Program-made: the position numbers and the translations under genes | Shown here: positions 33,074 through 43,988 of the stretch, in pieces | How the letters are laid out: each line of letters opens with the position of its first letter | How positions within the stretch are numbered: position 1 is the first letter of the stretch | The notes under the pieces: generated by a model | Seen by the model: only the letters and a program-made list of their open reading frames with translations | The model's database searches: none | Told to the model about the DNA's origin: nothing | Assembly (NCBI GenBank): GCA_029582155.1 | Contig: CM055903.1 | Span: 41,523,353 to 41,587,352 of the forward strand | Length of the DNA stretch: 64,000 nucleotides | Origin: Panopea generosa | Lineage: Eukaryota; Mollusca; Bivalvia; Adapedonta; Hiatellidae | Reading direction: 5' to 3'

Positions 33074-33128
<55 letters not shown>

Positions 33129-33129
33129 G
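33073..33129. repeat. (ACGC)n microsatellite
   Basis: About 14 perfect ACGC units. The minus-strand frame at 32918-33166 that crosses it is a repeat artefact (RACV repeats). Confidence 0.97.
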
Positions 33130-33339
33130 TGTTTGTATCACATTTTATTAGGGAGCACATGAACATCTGTTAGAAGAAACTGATAAAACAAAAATGTCGA
33201 ATGCCTTGAAGGTGTAAAGTTTTACTTATCTTGAAATATATGTGAAGTAGGAAAGTATGTGTCTAAGAGATTATGTAGCAGCCAAAGGGAAGAGAAACCA
33301 GAGCAGTATTTATTTGAACAATGCATAAACTTTGCATAA

Positions 33340-33416
33340 CTATGGGCGTGTGTGGCGTCCTTTGTATGGTTATTAAATTTTATAAACCGTCCAAAGGACT
33401 CCACACACGCCCATAG
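33340..33416. repeat. 77-bp hairpin with 25-bp arms
   Basis: CTATGGGCGTGTGTGGCGTC and its inverted partner CCACACACGCCCATAG form 25-nt arms with one mismatch around a 27-nt AT-rich loop. It could be a small fold-back element or a transcribed stem. I see no evidence for expression. Confidence 0.87.
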
Positions 33417-33511
33417 TTTGTGACAACGTGAGCTTTAGTTCAGCAACGGTCAGTAGCACACCGGACACTTTTGAGTTAAACCCTGTAATACAAGAGCGGC
33501 AAAAATTGCTT

Positions 33512-33534
33512 CCCCCCCCTACCCCCCACCCCCC
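33512..33534 (-). other. C-run with G-quadruplex potential on the minus strand
   Basis: Three long C runs (8, 6 and 6) are separated by TA and A. The minus strand has enough G to place four G-tracts of at least three. Confidence 0.55.
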
Positions 33535-35066
33535 GTCACATCATAAAAAACATGGTGCAAATAAGGTGGCGCCATAATGAATTCTGGTACAAAATATAAT
33601 AGTAACATCACGACAAATAAGAACAAGAAGCAATAGTAAAAAAAAGAAAACATTCGGTTGATTTTGTTTGTAAAAATACAAAAGAGATGACGGTCAAGCT
33701 ACATATAATTGATACTAAAAGTCACAATAACTCCAAAACTGTACCCAGTTGGCTTTTTGCAATGATAAAGTTTACTAAAAGAACTTGGATATATAGATAA
33801 CAAATTGTACATGTATTGTTAAAATTGGTCATGATCAATTCTGATAAACAGACGGTTTATGAATACAATTATATTGATAATATACCATCACCTTTATTTT
33901 TAAATATTATATTTCATAATAAATGTGACTTACACAAGTTCCGAGTAACAATACAATTTTGCTAGTATTACGTGTATACCCACATCAGCTTGATGAAAAC
34001 TGGCTTTCCGTTATTTTTGCAGGTTGTTGGTGGTCTTTAATTTTTGGTTCTACCATAGATTATTTAAAAGAGTTTTGTTTTTTAAATGACTCAGTTTTGT
34101 CTAGGTACTTCGTCATTCAATGAGCATTTCGATGGACTCTTTATTTATTGAACTTTGCAATTTTGCTATTATTATTTTCTTTGAGAATAGATTTGAATAA
34201 ATTCATGTTAACATAGTTGCAAGTCTTGATCAGCTACTGGTCAACACTTGATGTTACTTTTTGGCTACTTTTTGTAGAGTTAAATTAAAATTTGAATTGT
34301 GTATTCCTTTTTATATATTTTAAACTTGTGTCATGCATTAAATATTCATTAGTCTCCTGTGTTTTTGCTGCTCCGGTAATTTGCGAGTAAGATGACACCG
34401 TGTAATCATAAAAAGGGGTCCTGGACGAATCATATGTACATAATTTTATTAGGTTTGAATATTTAACACAAACGTAATTAAAATTGAAAGATAACGTTCA
34501 CAATCAGCACAGACGGACTTCATTGCCAACTGAATACAATTTTAGTCGTCTGCGTAAGCTTTATTATACATACAATGAACACATATACATATAATATATT
34601 TTTGATCTAATCTAATACTAGTCTTCGTTTTTATACGTAACACATGCATAAGTTAAATAAACGTATCTTAATATCTATGAATACTTCAATATATACACTA
34701 CATACACCTCTATGAACTAACTAATGTAGCACACTTTTCAAGGACATCTGATTGATCGGCATTCTTAGTCAACTGTTGATTGGTAATTTCGAAATCGGGT
34801 TTACCTTTGTAAGAGTATTTAATCAATCTTTACCCCCTAGTAACCTGTAATAATATCGGTACATTCTCATTTCCAAGTTTTGCTTTATGAAATTTCATAT
34901 TTAAGAAAGAGTTAACAGTTTTTATAAAACTACTAAAATTATGAGCAACATATCTTTGGGATATCAGGTGTCCGAAATATGATCCAACTTTTTACACACT
35001 ATTACCAGTATTAGACATGTGCATACATACAGGACTAATTTGAATATGATATGTGTATCATGCAGG
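33535..35066. other. Unique AT-rich non-coding stretch
   Basis: About 1.5 kb with very low GC. No open frame above background and no repeats were recognised. Confidence 0.45.
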
Positions 35067-35465
35067 TATACACTCTGGGACTTTGCAAACGTATCACTTA
35101 CATACAGGTTATTTTAGTGCAGAAAAAGTCATCCAATTTCAAAGAAAGTTTATAAAGGTTAAGAATGCCGTCTCTGTCTTCTTCTGTCAAAGTGAAAATG
35201 CACAGGCATCAATAACGAGTGTATGACCCATTCGCCTGGATACATACACTTGTGATTGACGCTTGTGAATTTTCGTTTTTAGGGTAGCTTCGAAAAATGA
35301 GAAGAAAAAGCATAAAAAAGTCAAGACTCAGTCATGAAATATTGACAGTAGAAGACAGAGATAATATTCTAAACCTATATAAACTTTCATTGAAATCGGA
35401 TGACATTTTCTACACTAAAATAACCTGTATGTAAGTGGTGCGTTTTCAAAGATCCTGAGTGTATA
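35067..35465. mobile_element. Fold-back MITE with two nested pairs of arms (M6)
   Basis: Outer arms of about 130 bp match in inverted orientation: CACTTACATACAGGTTATTT on the left and its complement at about 35420-35440, plus TCTCTGTCTTCT and its complement. An inner pair of about 32 nt (GAAAATGCACAGGCATCAAT at 35192 and its diverged complement ending 35276) lies between. The ends TACACTC and GAGTGTA sit within TA dinucleotides, fitting a TA target site. The right half has about 60 bp that the left half lacks. Confidence 0.8.
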
Positions 35466-36494
35466 ATATTCAGAATAGTGCTTTTATTTAGCTAGTTTGT
35501 CACTCGCAGGTGTCTAGATAATGAACGCCGCTTTTGTTTATGTTCAATTTTCCAATCGCATTATCACCTGTACGATTTAAGTTTATACGATCAGGATAAT
35601 TTTTAGTACTTGTTATTGCAGTTATCCCCAAGTTCACCTGGAAATTACTTGATAATATAGATAACATAATAATATATATTGGAAAGAAATACTGTTTAGA
35701 ATTTAACAATTATAGAGTATAGAGTTCAAATTTAAAAATCATTGAAACATTCAGCATAGATTCTGGATAAAAAAGAAAATATTTTAGCAATTCTAAATAT
35801 GCTTTTGAATCAATCTTATCTCACGTTTCTATATTGTACTGTTTTTTTGTATAAATTATTAACATATTATATAAACAAATATTTTGAAACAAAATATGAA
35901 TTGAATAAGAAATAAAAAATAAAACCGTTAAAAATGAAAAAAAGAATCGGATTCAAAATTGAAATAAGAACACTATTTAGTTTTAAAGAAGTACGTTTCT
36001 TAAACACAACCGTGTGCTGTTATCTTACCGCTCCGTCAGGTGAAATTCTGTAAGTTTAATATCTTTAAAATTCAAAGTTTCACACCAAGCAGAATATGTT
36101 ATATAACTAGAATGACATTCTATAACCAAATGCTTGCCTTATATGTATCAAAACTAAAAATACCATGACTCGAACACTCATCTTAACGGGGTGCTAAATT
36201 ATCAGTGATTCCAACAACCTTTAAGCCTAGGTATAGAAATAAATATTTCTAATGCCAGTGCAATGCCTTGAAATTCAAAAAATTATTATGACTGGAACGT
36301 GTGTTCTCTGTAACTGGTACGCCCACAGCTGAACAAACATTTTCTAAGTTTTTGGTACTTGAAAAATCATGCTGAAAAAGGAGATTTAATATCTGTTTAA
36401 ATAGGTTTATACGCCGGGGAAGTAATAATTATTGAGGGAAAAAAATGCAAGTTAAATAACTTAGTATCCAAGAAGTATTCACTCTTTAATATTA
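35466..36494. other. Unique AT-rich non-coding stretch
   Basis: About 1 kb, A/T homopolymer rich, no coding or RNA signal. The 69-codon minus frame at 35500-35709 is unremarkable. Confidence 0.45.
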
Positions 36495-36659
36495 CCGCAG
36501 CGGTGGTCTAGTGTTAGAGTGTCCGCCTTGCATGCAGAAGTTCGTAAGCTCGATCCGCAGCCGGGATACCAAAGATTTGGAAAATTATACTAGTAGCCTC
36601 CTCGCTTGGCGCGTCATCATTTAGAGCATTGTAGGTATGGTCGGCCGGTGTCAGTATAA
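36495..36659 (+). mobile_element. 5' head of tRNA-derived SINE, family C, leading into a 94-bp array
   Basis: GGTGGTCTAGTGTTAGAGTG (A box) and AAGTTCGTAAGCTCGATCC (B box) lie at tRNA-like spacing. The next 90 bp form the SINE body. The sequence then passes without a break into the first 94-bp unit at 36660. The reverse copy at 63450-63738 has the same order (head, body, one such unit, tail), which shows that the array is the expanded 3' part of this SINE. Confidence 0.88.
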
Positions 36660-38258
36660 TGTGACTGGTGGGGTATCATACCATGTGTCTGCGGCGTGAT
36701 ACTTCAGTGTGGCAGCGCTCAGAATACTGTCTCAAGTAGACACCGTCGCGATATGTGACTGGTGGGGTATCATACCATGTGTCTGTGGCATGATACTTCA
36801 GAGTGGCAGCGCTCAGAATACTGTCTCAAGTAGACACCGTCGCGATATGTGACTGGTGGGGTATCATACCATGTGTCTGCGGCGTGATACTTCTGTGTGA
36901 CAATGCTCAGAATACTGTCTCAAGTAGATACCGTCGCGATATGTGACTGGTGGGGTATCATGCCATGTGTCTGCGGCGTGATAATTCAGTGTGGCAGCGC
37001 TCAGAATACTGTCTCAAGTAGACACCGTCGCGATATGTGACTGGTGAGGTATCATGCCATGTGTCTGCGGCGTGATACTTCAGTGTGGTAATGCTCAGAA
37101 TACTGTCTCAAGTAGACACCGTCGCGATATGTGACTGGTGGGATATCATACCATGTGTTGGCGGCGTGATACTTCAGTGTGGCAGCGCTCAGAATACTGT
37201 CTCAAGTAGACACCGTCGCGATATGTGACTGGTGGGGTATCATAACATGTGTCTGCGGCGTGATACTTCAGTGTGGCAGCGCTCAGAATACTGTCTCAAG
37301 TAGACACCGTCGCAATATGTGACTGGTGGGATATCATACCATGTGTCTGCGGCGTGATACTTCAGAGTGGCAGCACTCAGAATACTGTCTCAAGTAGACA
37401 CCGTCGCGATATGTTACTGGTGGGGTTTTCATACCATGTGTCTGCGGCATGATACTTCAGTGTGGCAACGCTCAGAATACTGTCTCAAGTAGACACCGTC
37501 GCGATATGTGACTGGTGGGGTATCATACCATGTGTCTGCAGCGTGATACTTCAGTGTGGCAGCGCTCAGAATACTGTCTCAAGTAGACACCGTCGCGATA
37601 TGTGACTGGTGGGGTATCATACCATGTGTCTGTGGCATGATACTTCAGAGTGGCAGCGCTCAGAATACTGTCTCAAGTAGACATCGTCGCGATATGTGAC
37701 TGGTGGGGTATCATACCATGTGTCTGCGGCGTGATACTTCAGTGTGGCAATGCTCAGAATACTGTCTCAAGTAGACACCGTCGCGATATGTGACTGGTGG
37801 GGTATCATGCCATGTGTCTGCGGCGTGATACTTCAGTGTGGTAATGCTCAGAATACTGTCTCAAGTAGACACCGTCGCGATATGTGACTGGTGGGGTATC
37901 ATACCATGTTTCTGTGGCATGATACTTCAGAGTGGCAGCGCTCAGAGTACTGTCTCAAGTAGACACCGTCGCGATATGTGACTGGTGGGGTACCATACCA
38001 TGTGTCTGCGGCGTGATACTTCAGTGTGGCAATGCTCAGAATACTGTCTCAAGTAGACACCGTCGCGATATGTGACTGGTGGGGTATCATACCATGTGTC
38101 TGCGGCGTGATACTTCAGTGTGGTAATGCTCAGAATACTGTCTCAAGTAGACACCGTCGCGATATGTGACTGGTGGGGTATCATAACATGTGTCTGCGGC
38201 GTAATACTTCAGTGTGGCAGCGCTCAGAATACTGTTTCAAGTAGACACCGTCGCGATA
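36660..38258 (+). repeat. 94-bp satellite, 17 units, amplified from the SINE 3' region
   Basis: Units start TGTGACTGGTGGGGTATCAT at 36660, 36754, 36848 and so on at 94-bp steps, with one extra base near 37430, through 38165. Each contains TGTCTGCGGCGTGATACTTC, GCGCTCAGAATACTGTCTCA and a terminal ACACCGTCGCGATA. Units differ by few substitutions, so amplification is recent or the array is homogenised. Variants such as TCTGTGGCATGATACTTCAG recur in units 2, 11 and 14, a sign of unequal exchange between non-adjacent units. The array is bounded by the SINE head on the left and GATATAACTGAAC-type SINE tail on the right. The plus frame 38120-38398 across the last unit is not a gene. Confidence 0.97.
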
Positions 38259-38310
38259 TAACTGAACAAGTGTTGACAGTGACGCTTAACAACATACAAC
38301 GTCAACTACA
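38259..38310 (+). mobile_element. 3' tail of the same family C SINE
   Basis: After the last 94-bp unit the sequence runs ATAACTGAACAAGTGTTGAC and GACGCTTAACAACATACAAC. It resembles, with divergence, the tail of the 63.5-kb copy (GATATGACTGAAAACAAT, then GCGACATTAAAAC). This places the array inside, not beside, the SINE. Confidence 0.65.
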
Positions 38311-38520
38311 TTCTTCAATATTTAGTGGGGTAATATGGTGCAGAATATTTTGCATTTTTTTAGAAACGCACCAAACTTGGCACATAGTAAAAGGTTAACT
38401 AATTATTTTAACACCGAGACCCACTTTCATAAAAGCGGGAAATCTAAGATGGCCGACAAAATGGCTGCCAAATTTTACAAATTTCACTTTTATCTTTATA
38501 TTTACACTATTTTATGACAT
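38311..38520. repeat. Fragment related to the AAGATGGCC repeat of 2.9-4.0 kb
   Basis: AAATCTAAGATGGCCGACAA and AATGGCTGCCAAATTTTACA resemble the core of the 355-bp repeat (CAAGATGGCCGCCAAAATGG). The flanks do not align well, so only a short piece is shared. Confidence 0.45.
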
Positions 38521-38969
38521 CTTATAGCTCTTTATGACTAATGTTATCAAATTATACTTATATTTATTAATTTCAATGGTTTCGTTGCCACAAATTATTT
38601 AAAAGAGACAAAAATGCAAACTAATGCTAAAATTTAGATATTATTTTATACTTTTGCACAACGTTTTCATCGAATTTTACAAAAAAAAAATGCTTGGACA
38701 CGACAAGCACTCTGACTGAACATGGTACACGTGTTTCAATCAACAGCAATGTCTACAACTCTTGAAGTGGATACGAAGATTGTAAAAATAGACGGTTTAC
38801 TTTGCATACATCCAGTTAAAAGATAACAAGAATTAGTTTTGGATTTCGATATAAAATACAAAAAACACAACAAATTCAACCAATTTGTAAATGCTATTTT
38901 ATAAATGACGTTACACGAATATGTCGTTACCACCCAATTTGCTAATGTAATAAATGACTCTCTTTACAG
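38521..38969. other. AT-rich non-coding spacer
   Basis: Low-GC sequence with no features until the acceptor-like TCTCTTTACAG at its 3' edge. Confidence 0.45.
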
Positions 38970-39212
38970 AAAATGACAGGCAGCTGTTTAAAAACGATCA
39001 GTGACTCGTGCGAGCACGTATATTTGTTAAAGAGAAAGTCAAAAGCGGTAAAACACCTAGATCTTTCCAGAGTCAGCATGTCTGACTCGCCCGCAGACGA
39101 TCGTATACCATTTAGCGATATACCAGGCACGGACAGTACGACCTCAATCATACTTCATACGTCCAACAATACATGGACATGTCCTCAAAGACGAAAACGG
39201 ACTCTAATTTGA
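38970..39212 (+). CDS. Candidate 3'-terminal coding exon, unknown protein
   Basis: An acceptor-like TGACTCTCTTTACAG ends at 38969 and an open frame runs from AAA ATG (38970) to TGA at 39210-39212: 79 codons from the ATG at 38973. The region is richer in G+C and CpG than its flanks and the translation is mixed, with a basic end (CPQRRKRTLI) and an acidic, Ser-rich middle (SMSDSPADDRIPFSDIPGTD). No membrane segment or catalytic motif is visible; it could be the cytoplasmic or disordered C-terminus of a larger protein. I cannot name a family, and no upstream exon was identified. A 69-codon frame on minus overlaps, so chance remains possible. Confidence 0.33.
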   Translation, partial: KMTGSCLKTISDSCEHVYLLKRKSKAVKHLDLSRVSMSDSPADDRIPFSDIPGTDSTTSIILHTSNNTWTCPQRRKRTLI

Positions 39213-40115
39213 TTTTAAGTGTGTATCAATAATTAGACCTAATATTTCAAAAGTCGTAGGGGGAAATAACGTAGTAAGTATAGCTGGAATGAAATATTAT
39301 TATTGGAAAGACTCCAAAATATTCAAAACAATAATTTAAAATATTTTCCTATGAGAAATTAATGTTTTCCGAAAAAATGAAAATAATATACGTGTATTAA
39401 AGAAATATATGTTTTGTAAAAATAATCATATTCAACGTGTGTTTTGTTGTGTAGAGTAAATAGTCCTCTATCTCTATTGGAATTATACTAAAGACTAACA
39501 TATCTGAAAACAAAATTTTCGTCAAAAGCACTTGAATCAGCAATTATTTCTGCATAAACACACCCAGCCCTTGCACACCCGCCGTTCTGTATACGATAAA
39601 AATTCTTCATTAATACACCCCGTCACTGCACACGCGCACCGTTGTATAAAATGCAATCACCGAGAATGCATTTTTGATACTACTTTGACCGTTAAATATT
39701 TCCCCATCAACTCGTTATCTTGCGATAGTTATTTCCCTTAGACTGGTACAAGTAACGGGGCTATGGCTCATATCGTCGTAGATGTTATCCGGTCGTCTAC
39801 GAGCCAGATCTGATTAAACAAGACATAAGCTGAATACTTCACTATCCCTTCATAATAAACTTACTTAATGACTTCTTGAAAAACGTATAACATCTCAATG
39901 GAATCACTGACTGTGATGGCTAAGATTATATGTATATTATATGCCACTATCCAGTGATGATCGAATTGATTAAAGATCTAAATGCAACACAGTTGTGTTA
40001 AAATGACCATAAATTGTTCAAATAGTTTTAACAGATTTCTGGATTTATATTTATAGTTTTTATTGTATACTTACCATTATTGACGTAATATTAACGAGAA
40101 TTAATGTATACATTT
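39213..40115. other. Non-coding stretch downstream of the candidate exon
   Basis: AT-rich sequence. If the exon is real, AATAATTTAAAATATTT-type DNA here would be 3' UTR; no clear AATAAA with a downstream GT-rich element was found. A 69-codon frame at 39532-39741 starts at a non-ATG codon and is not supported. Confidence 0.4.
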
Positions 40116-40429
40116 AGATTTTGGTCGTTGTTTCACTGTGCATGTTAATTTTCATATTAAGCCTATCATATACATATTGTTATTCAGTAAAATTTATGGT
40201 TGTCATCGTTATTTTTAACTAAATATCTAAAAAATATATCATTTCCAACAGTTAATAAATTTATAAATCTAATTTCATCTACAAATAAACGACTAGTGCG
40301 TAATACATCAAGATATATTACTGAGGCCTTTACGCTTAGAAAAACTACCTTGAATACAATGACTGCTTCTTAACTATATTCACTTAAATTATTTATTGAA
40401 AATATAATGTCTAGATTTGTTATCTCACA

Positions 40430-40570
40430 ATATTTGACTGTTTGTTTGTGAATGTCTTATCTATGTTTATATATTGTGTGTCTATGCCATATTTGTTAAA
40501 TATTCTCTGTAAATGGCCATAGGCAATTGTGTATTGTCGTTATGCCAATAAAACTGAAACTGAAACTGTT
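40430..40570 (+). mobile_element. LINE-like 3' end with (GAAACT)n tail
   Basis: GTATTGTCGTTATGCCAATA and AAACTGAAACTGAAACTG look like the 3' UTR end of a non-LTR retrotransposon: a CCAATAAA-type end followed by a short tandem tail. No reverse transcriptase sequence remains upstream, so this would be a strongly 5'-truncated copy. Confidence 0.45.
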
Positions 40571-40846
40571 ATTTTTTAAAATTAAGATTTTGATCGTTTT
40601 TCACACTTCAAATTAATTTTATATAAATCCTTTTATTTACATTCTAACTCAGTAAAACCTATAATAGTTTTATTCTTTATTTATTCATTAAGGCTTTGGT
40701 CGCCTTTTTACTGTTCATTGTTATTTTTATTCATATTAAGCCTATCATATACATTATTATTCAGAAGAACTTATTGTTGTTATCATCATTATTTTTTTAT
40801 ATTAAGATTTTGATCACCTTTTCGCTGTGTATATTCATAGAGGATA

Positions 40847-40988
40847 TTTGTTTGTTTTGGTGTAAGATAATATTTCATCTCGTGATCACCAAAAATGATA
40901 TTCTCACTCGTTGCAAGCCACTCGTGAGAATATGACTTTTGGTGGTCACTTGATGAAATATAATTAGATCTTACACTAAAACAAACAA
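40847..40988. mobile_element. 142-bp hairpin MITE
   Basis: TTTGTTTGTTTTGGTGTAAG at the left is inverted at the right (CTTACACTAAAACAAACAAA). Pairing continues through ATTTCATC/GATGAAAT, GTGATCACCAAAA/TTTTGGTGGTCAC and ATATTCTCAC/GTGAGAATAT, with a loop of about 10 nt. It lies inside the degenerate repeat region and has no coding capacity. Confidence 0.88.
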
Positions 40989-41441
40989 ATTTTCTTTTTA
41001 TTTTATGAATTATATATTTTTTGGTTTATTTTGACTACAATTCACCATTAGATATTATTGGATTAATAAAAAAAATATATATATTTTTTTTAATAATTTT
41101 TTTAATTTTTTTTCTTCTTCATAATTTCACTGTTTAAAATAGTGGATTACCATAAATAATTCACTTAGAAATATCTATAATTCATCAAAAAGTATAAAAT
41201 AAATTTTCACATTAAGCTTATTATATATCTTGTTATTCAGTAGAATTTATGGTTGTTATCAATCATCATTATATTTTACATTAATATTTTGATCGTCTCT
41301 ACAGTGTGTATATTTATTACCATATTGCGCTTATTATATATCTTGTAATTCAGCAAAACTTATTATTGTTATTATCGTTAACTTTTCTTAAATACCGGCA
41401 TTGTAATCCAATGTACATCGTTGATGCATCATATAGACACT

Positions 41442-41443
<2 letters not shown>

Positions 41444-41488
<45 letters not shown>
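41444..41488. repeat. (TG)n microsatellite
   Basis: About 22 TG units. The 41306-41521 frame crossing it is an artefact. Confidence 0.97.
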
Positions 41489-41491
<3 letters not shown>

Positions 41492-41525
41492 ACAGCTGTA
41501 AGGCTTATTTCGCCCAATTGATGCA

Positions 41526-41585
41526 GAGATGTACCAAGTGCCTTCTTATTTCATATACACTTGATACCTTATTGCTCTAATGGGA
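41526..41585. repeat. Dispersed small inverted repeat, copy 1
   Basis: GTACCAAGTGCCTTCTTATT, then CATATACACTTGATACCTTA and CTCTAAT, recurs at 54805-54862. The outer words TACCAAGTG and CACTTGATA or CACTTGGTA are inverted, so this may be a tiny hairpin element. Confidence 0.6.
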
Positions 41586-43074
41586 CGATTTCTTGTTTTA
41601 CATCATACACATATGATTGTTGTCGGAGTTGTTTGAGAACAGTCTGGCGGTGATACTTTTATTGATACCATCTCATTTTATGATGTGAAGACAGAGGATA
41701 GAGTGAGGTTGGGTAACACCAATAAGCCTGACTGGGACTCCCCAGTGGCGGGTTCTTTATTGCTGTTATATTGCCCTTTTTTATGAATAGAATAATTTCA
41801 TTTTTATTTGTGCTGTTTTAGTGGCTGTGTACTTTGAGTGTCATATATCCTGTTGGGAATATATCCTTTCTTATTGACGGTGCCCTTTGAATGCTACGCA
41901 ACCTGTAGATATGTATTCCTTAATTTACTTTCTTAACATTTTTTTTTTAATAGAATTGTTCTTAATTGTAATCAAAATGAAGTTCATACATGTAATGAAA
42001 ATTTTGGTTTTGCAATAACATATAAAAAGAAGCCGAATGTAGAGTATGAGTTATACTGATGGGAATATTGAATGTTTTATAACTTTATACTCAAGAAATA
42101 TGAACACGCAACCTATTGTAACGAGTGTATATTATATCCATATTGTTTGTTGATGTTATTGCTTGTTTACTTGACAATTAACTGAATTATTTGGTACTTC
42201 TTGCATTGGTGTCACTTTTTTTCCCCCAAGCAATTTCCCTTTAAACCCTGTGTTATGTTTTCATATCTTTTCCATTGTTGCGTTTTAATGTCCACTGGGT
42301 GTATGCATTTTTTTTTATTTTAACTGTGTTTATCTTTAATAGGAATCACCACATAAACATTCAGTTTTGTACTTTCATATGCATTAATGTCATATAGTTA
42401 TGTTTAAGTACAATACAGTTCAACTAGGGGACAACTAATACTAGCTTTGGTTATTTGTTTTATCAAAATTAAAGGCGTATTCTTTATAACAAATTTATCT
42501 TTATTAAAGTGTGCTGCTTTAATTACATAACTTTATTAAAAAAATTGATTTTAAGCCACGTTCTATCACGTTGCACCTGTTTATAAAACCATAAGCAAAC
42601 AAAACAAAAAACAAAACGGTCTGGTATAACATTATTTCTAGATAAATACATTTTTATTTGGTTAACACATGAATTAATTATTACAAAAGCACATGCATAA
42701 TACACCTGAATAGATAAACAACTCCTAAATGTTTATGATAAAATGCCAAGGTAATATATCCAATAAACTATGCTATTATTATTAATAGTAGTAGTAGTGG
42801 TGGTTTTATTGAACTTACATGTTATGAAAAACCATTAGTTACATGAAAATGATTATTATCAAGAATAATTATTGATCTATACTGTGATATGAACATCACA
42901 AAAGGGCATTAGGCCTTTATCACAAAATATCGGTTCTAGTTCTCTATCACAGTATTAATCATTTAAAAATTGAGTACCTTATCTTACTTGAGTACTTATC
43001 ATTGTTACTAATAGTTCATGGGTTGAAAAATAAGCTTAAAATAAAATAAAAGTGAATCTTAAAATATGAGAACA
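41586..43074. other. Unique AT-rich non-coding stretch
   Basis: About 1.5 kb. A short (TAG)n/(TGG)n patch is at 42787-42805. No coding signal is visible. Confidence 0.45.
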
Positions 43075-43255
43075 TACAGTCAAATATGTATAAGTGGTCA
43101 CCTCCATTAACCAACCACATTTCTTAAGCAGCCACATTTGTTATTTCCCATTTATATGCGTTAAGAGCAAATTAACCTGCATTAAATAACAACCTGTCTT
43201 AAAATGCCATTTTGGTCCTTCTTTTGACTGATTGTTTAAGACAGGTTTAACTGTA
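43075..43255. mobile_element. MITE, family M1, copy 2
   Basis: The ends TACAGTCAAATATGTATAAG and TTTAAGACAGGTTTAACTGTA are inverted repeats within TA. The interior GGTCACCTCCATTAACCAAC and AACCTGCATTAAATAACAAC match the copy at 27851. Confidence 0.86.
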
Positions 43256-43308
43256 TATAACAAACTGGAGATGTAGTATTTGTAGAAATGACACATCCTC
43301 TAGATCTA

Positions 43309-43988
43309 CATGAACACATTTAATATCAGCAATAATTACAAATCACCATGAACACATTTAATATCAGGAATAATTACAAATCACCATGAACACATTTGAT
43401 ATCAGGAATAATTACAAATCACCATGAACACATTTAATATCAGGAATAATTACATATAACCATGAATACATTTGATATCAGGAATAATTACAAGTTATCA
43501 TGAACACATTTAATATCAGGAATAATTACAAATCACCACGAACACATTAAGTAACAGGAATAATTATAAGTCATCATGAACACATTTAATATCTGGACTA
43601 GTTACAAATCACCATGAACACATTTAATATCTGGATTAATTACAAATCACCATAAACACATTTGATATCAGGAATAATTTCAAGTCTTCATAAACACATT
43701 TATATCAGGAATAATTGCAAATCACCATAAACACATTTAATATCAGGAATAATTACAAATCACCATGAACACATTTGATATAAGGAATAATTACAAATCA
43801 CCATCAAAACATTTAATATTAGGAATATTTACAAATCACCATAAACACATTTTATATCAGGAATAATTACAAATAACCATGAACACATTTTATATCAGGA
43901 ATAATTACAAATCACAATCAAAACATTTAATATCAGGAATAATTACAAATCACAATCAAAACATTTAATATCAGGAATACTTACAGAA
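43309..43988. repeat. 38-bp minisatellite, about 18 units
   Basis: The unit contains CACCATGAACACATTTAATA and TCAGGAATAATTACAAAT with a 38-bp period. Variants (ATAAAC for ATGAAC, GATATC for AATATC) are scattered. Units are contiguous with no unique spacers and the array has no palindromic repeat, so this is not a CRISPR. Confidence 0.96.

Larger units (their letters stand above)
40116..41400. repeat. Degenerate interspersed-tandem repeat with TTATTCAGTAAAACTTAT core
   Basis: Four imperfect direct copies of about 100 bp carry AAGCCTATCATATACAT, TTATTCAG(T/A)A and TTTTGATCG words: at about 40160, 40738, 41216 and 41330. They are separated by other sequence, including a LINE-like tail (40400-40570) and a hairpin element (40847-40988). 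The repeat is AT-rich and old. Confidence 0.6.

Noticed and set aside
43309-43988. CRISPR-like array
   Set aside because: The 38-bp units are contiguous without unique spacers, and the sequence is plainly eukaryotic. It is a minisatellite.
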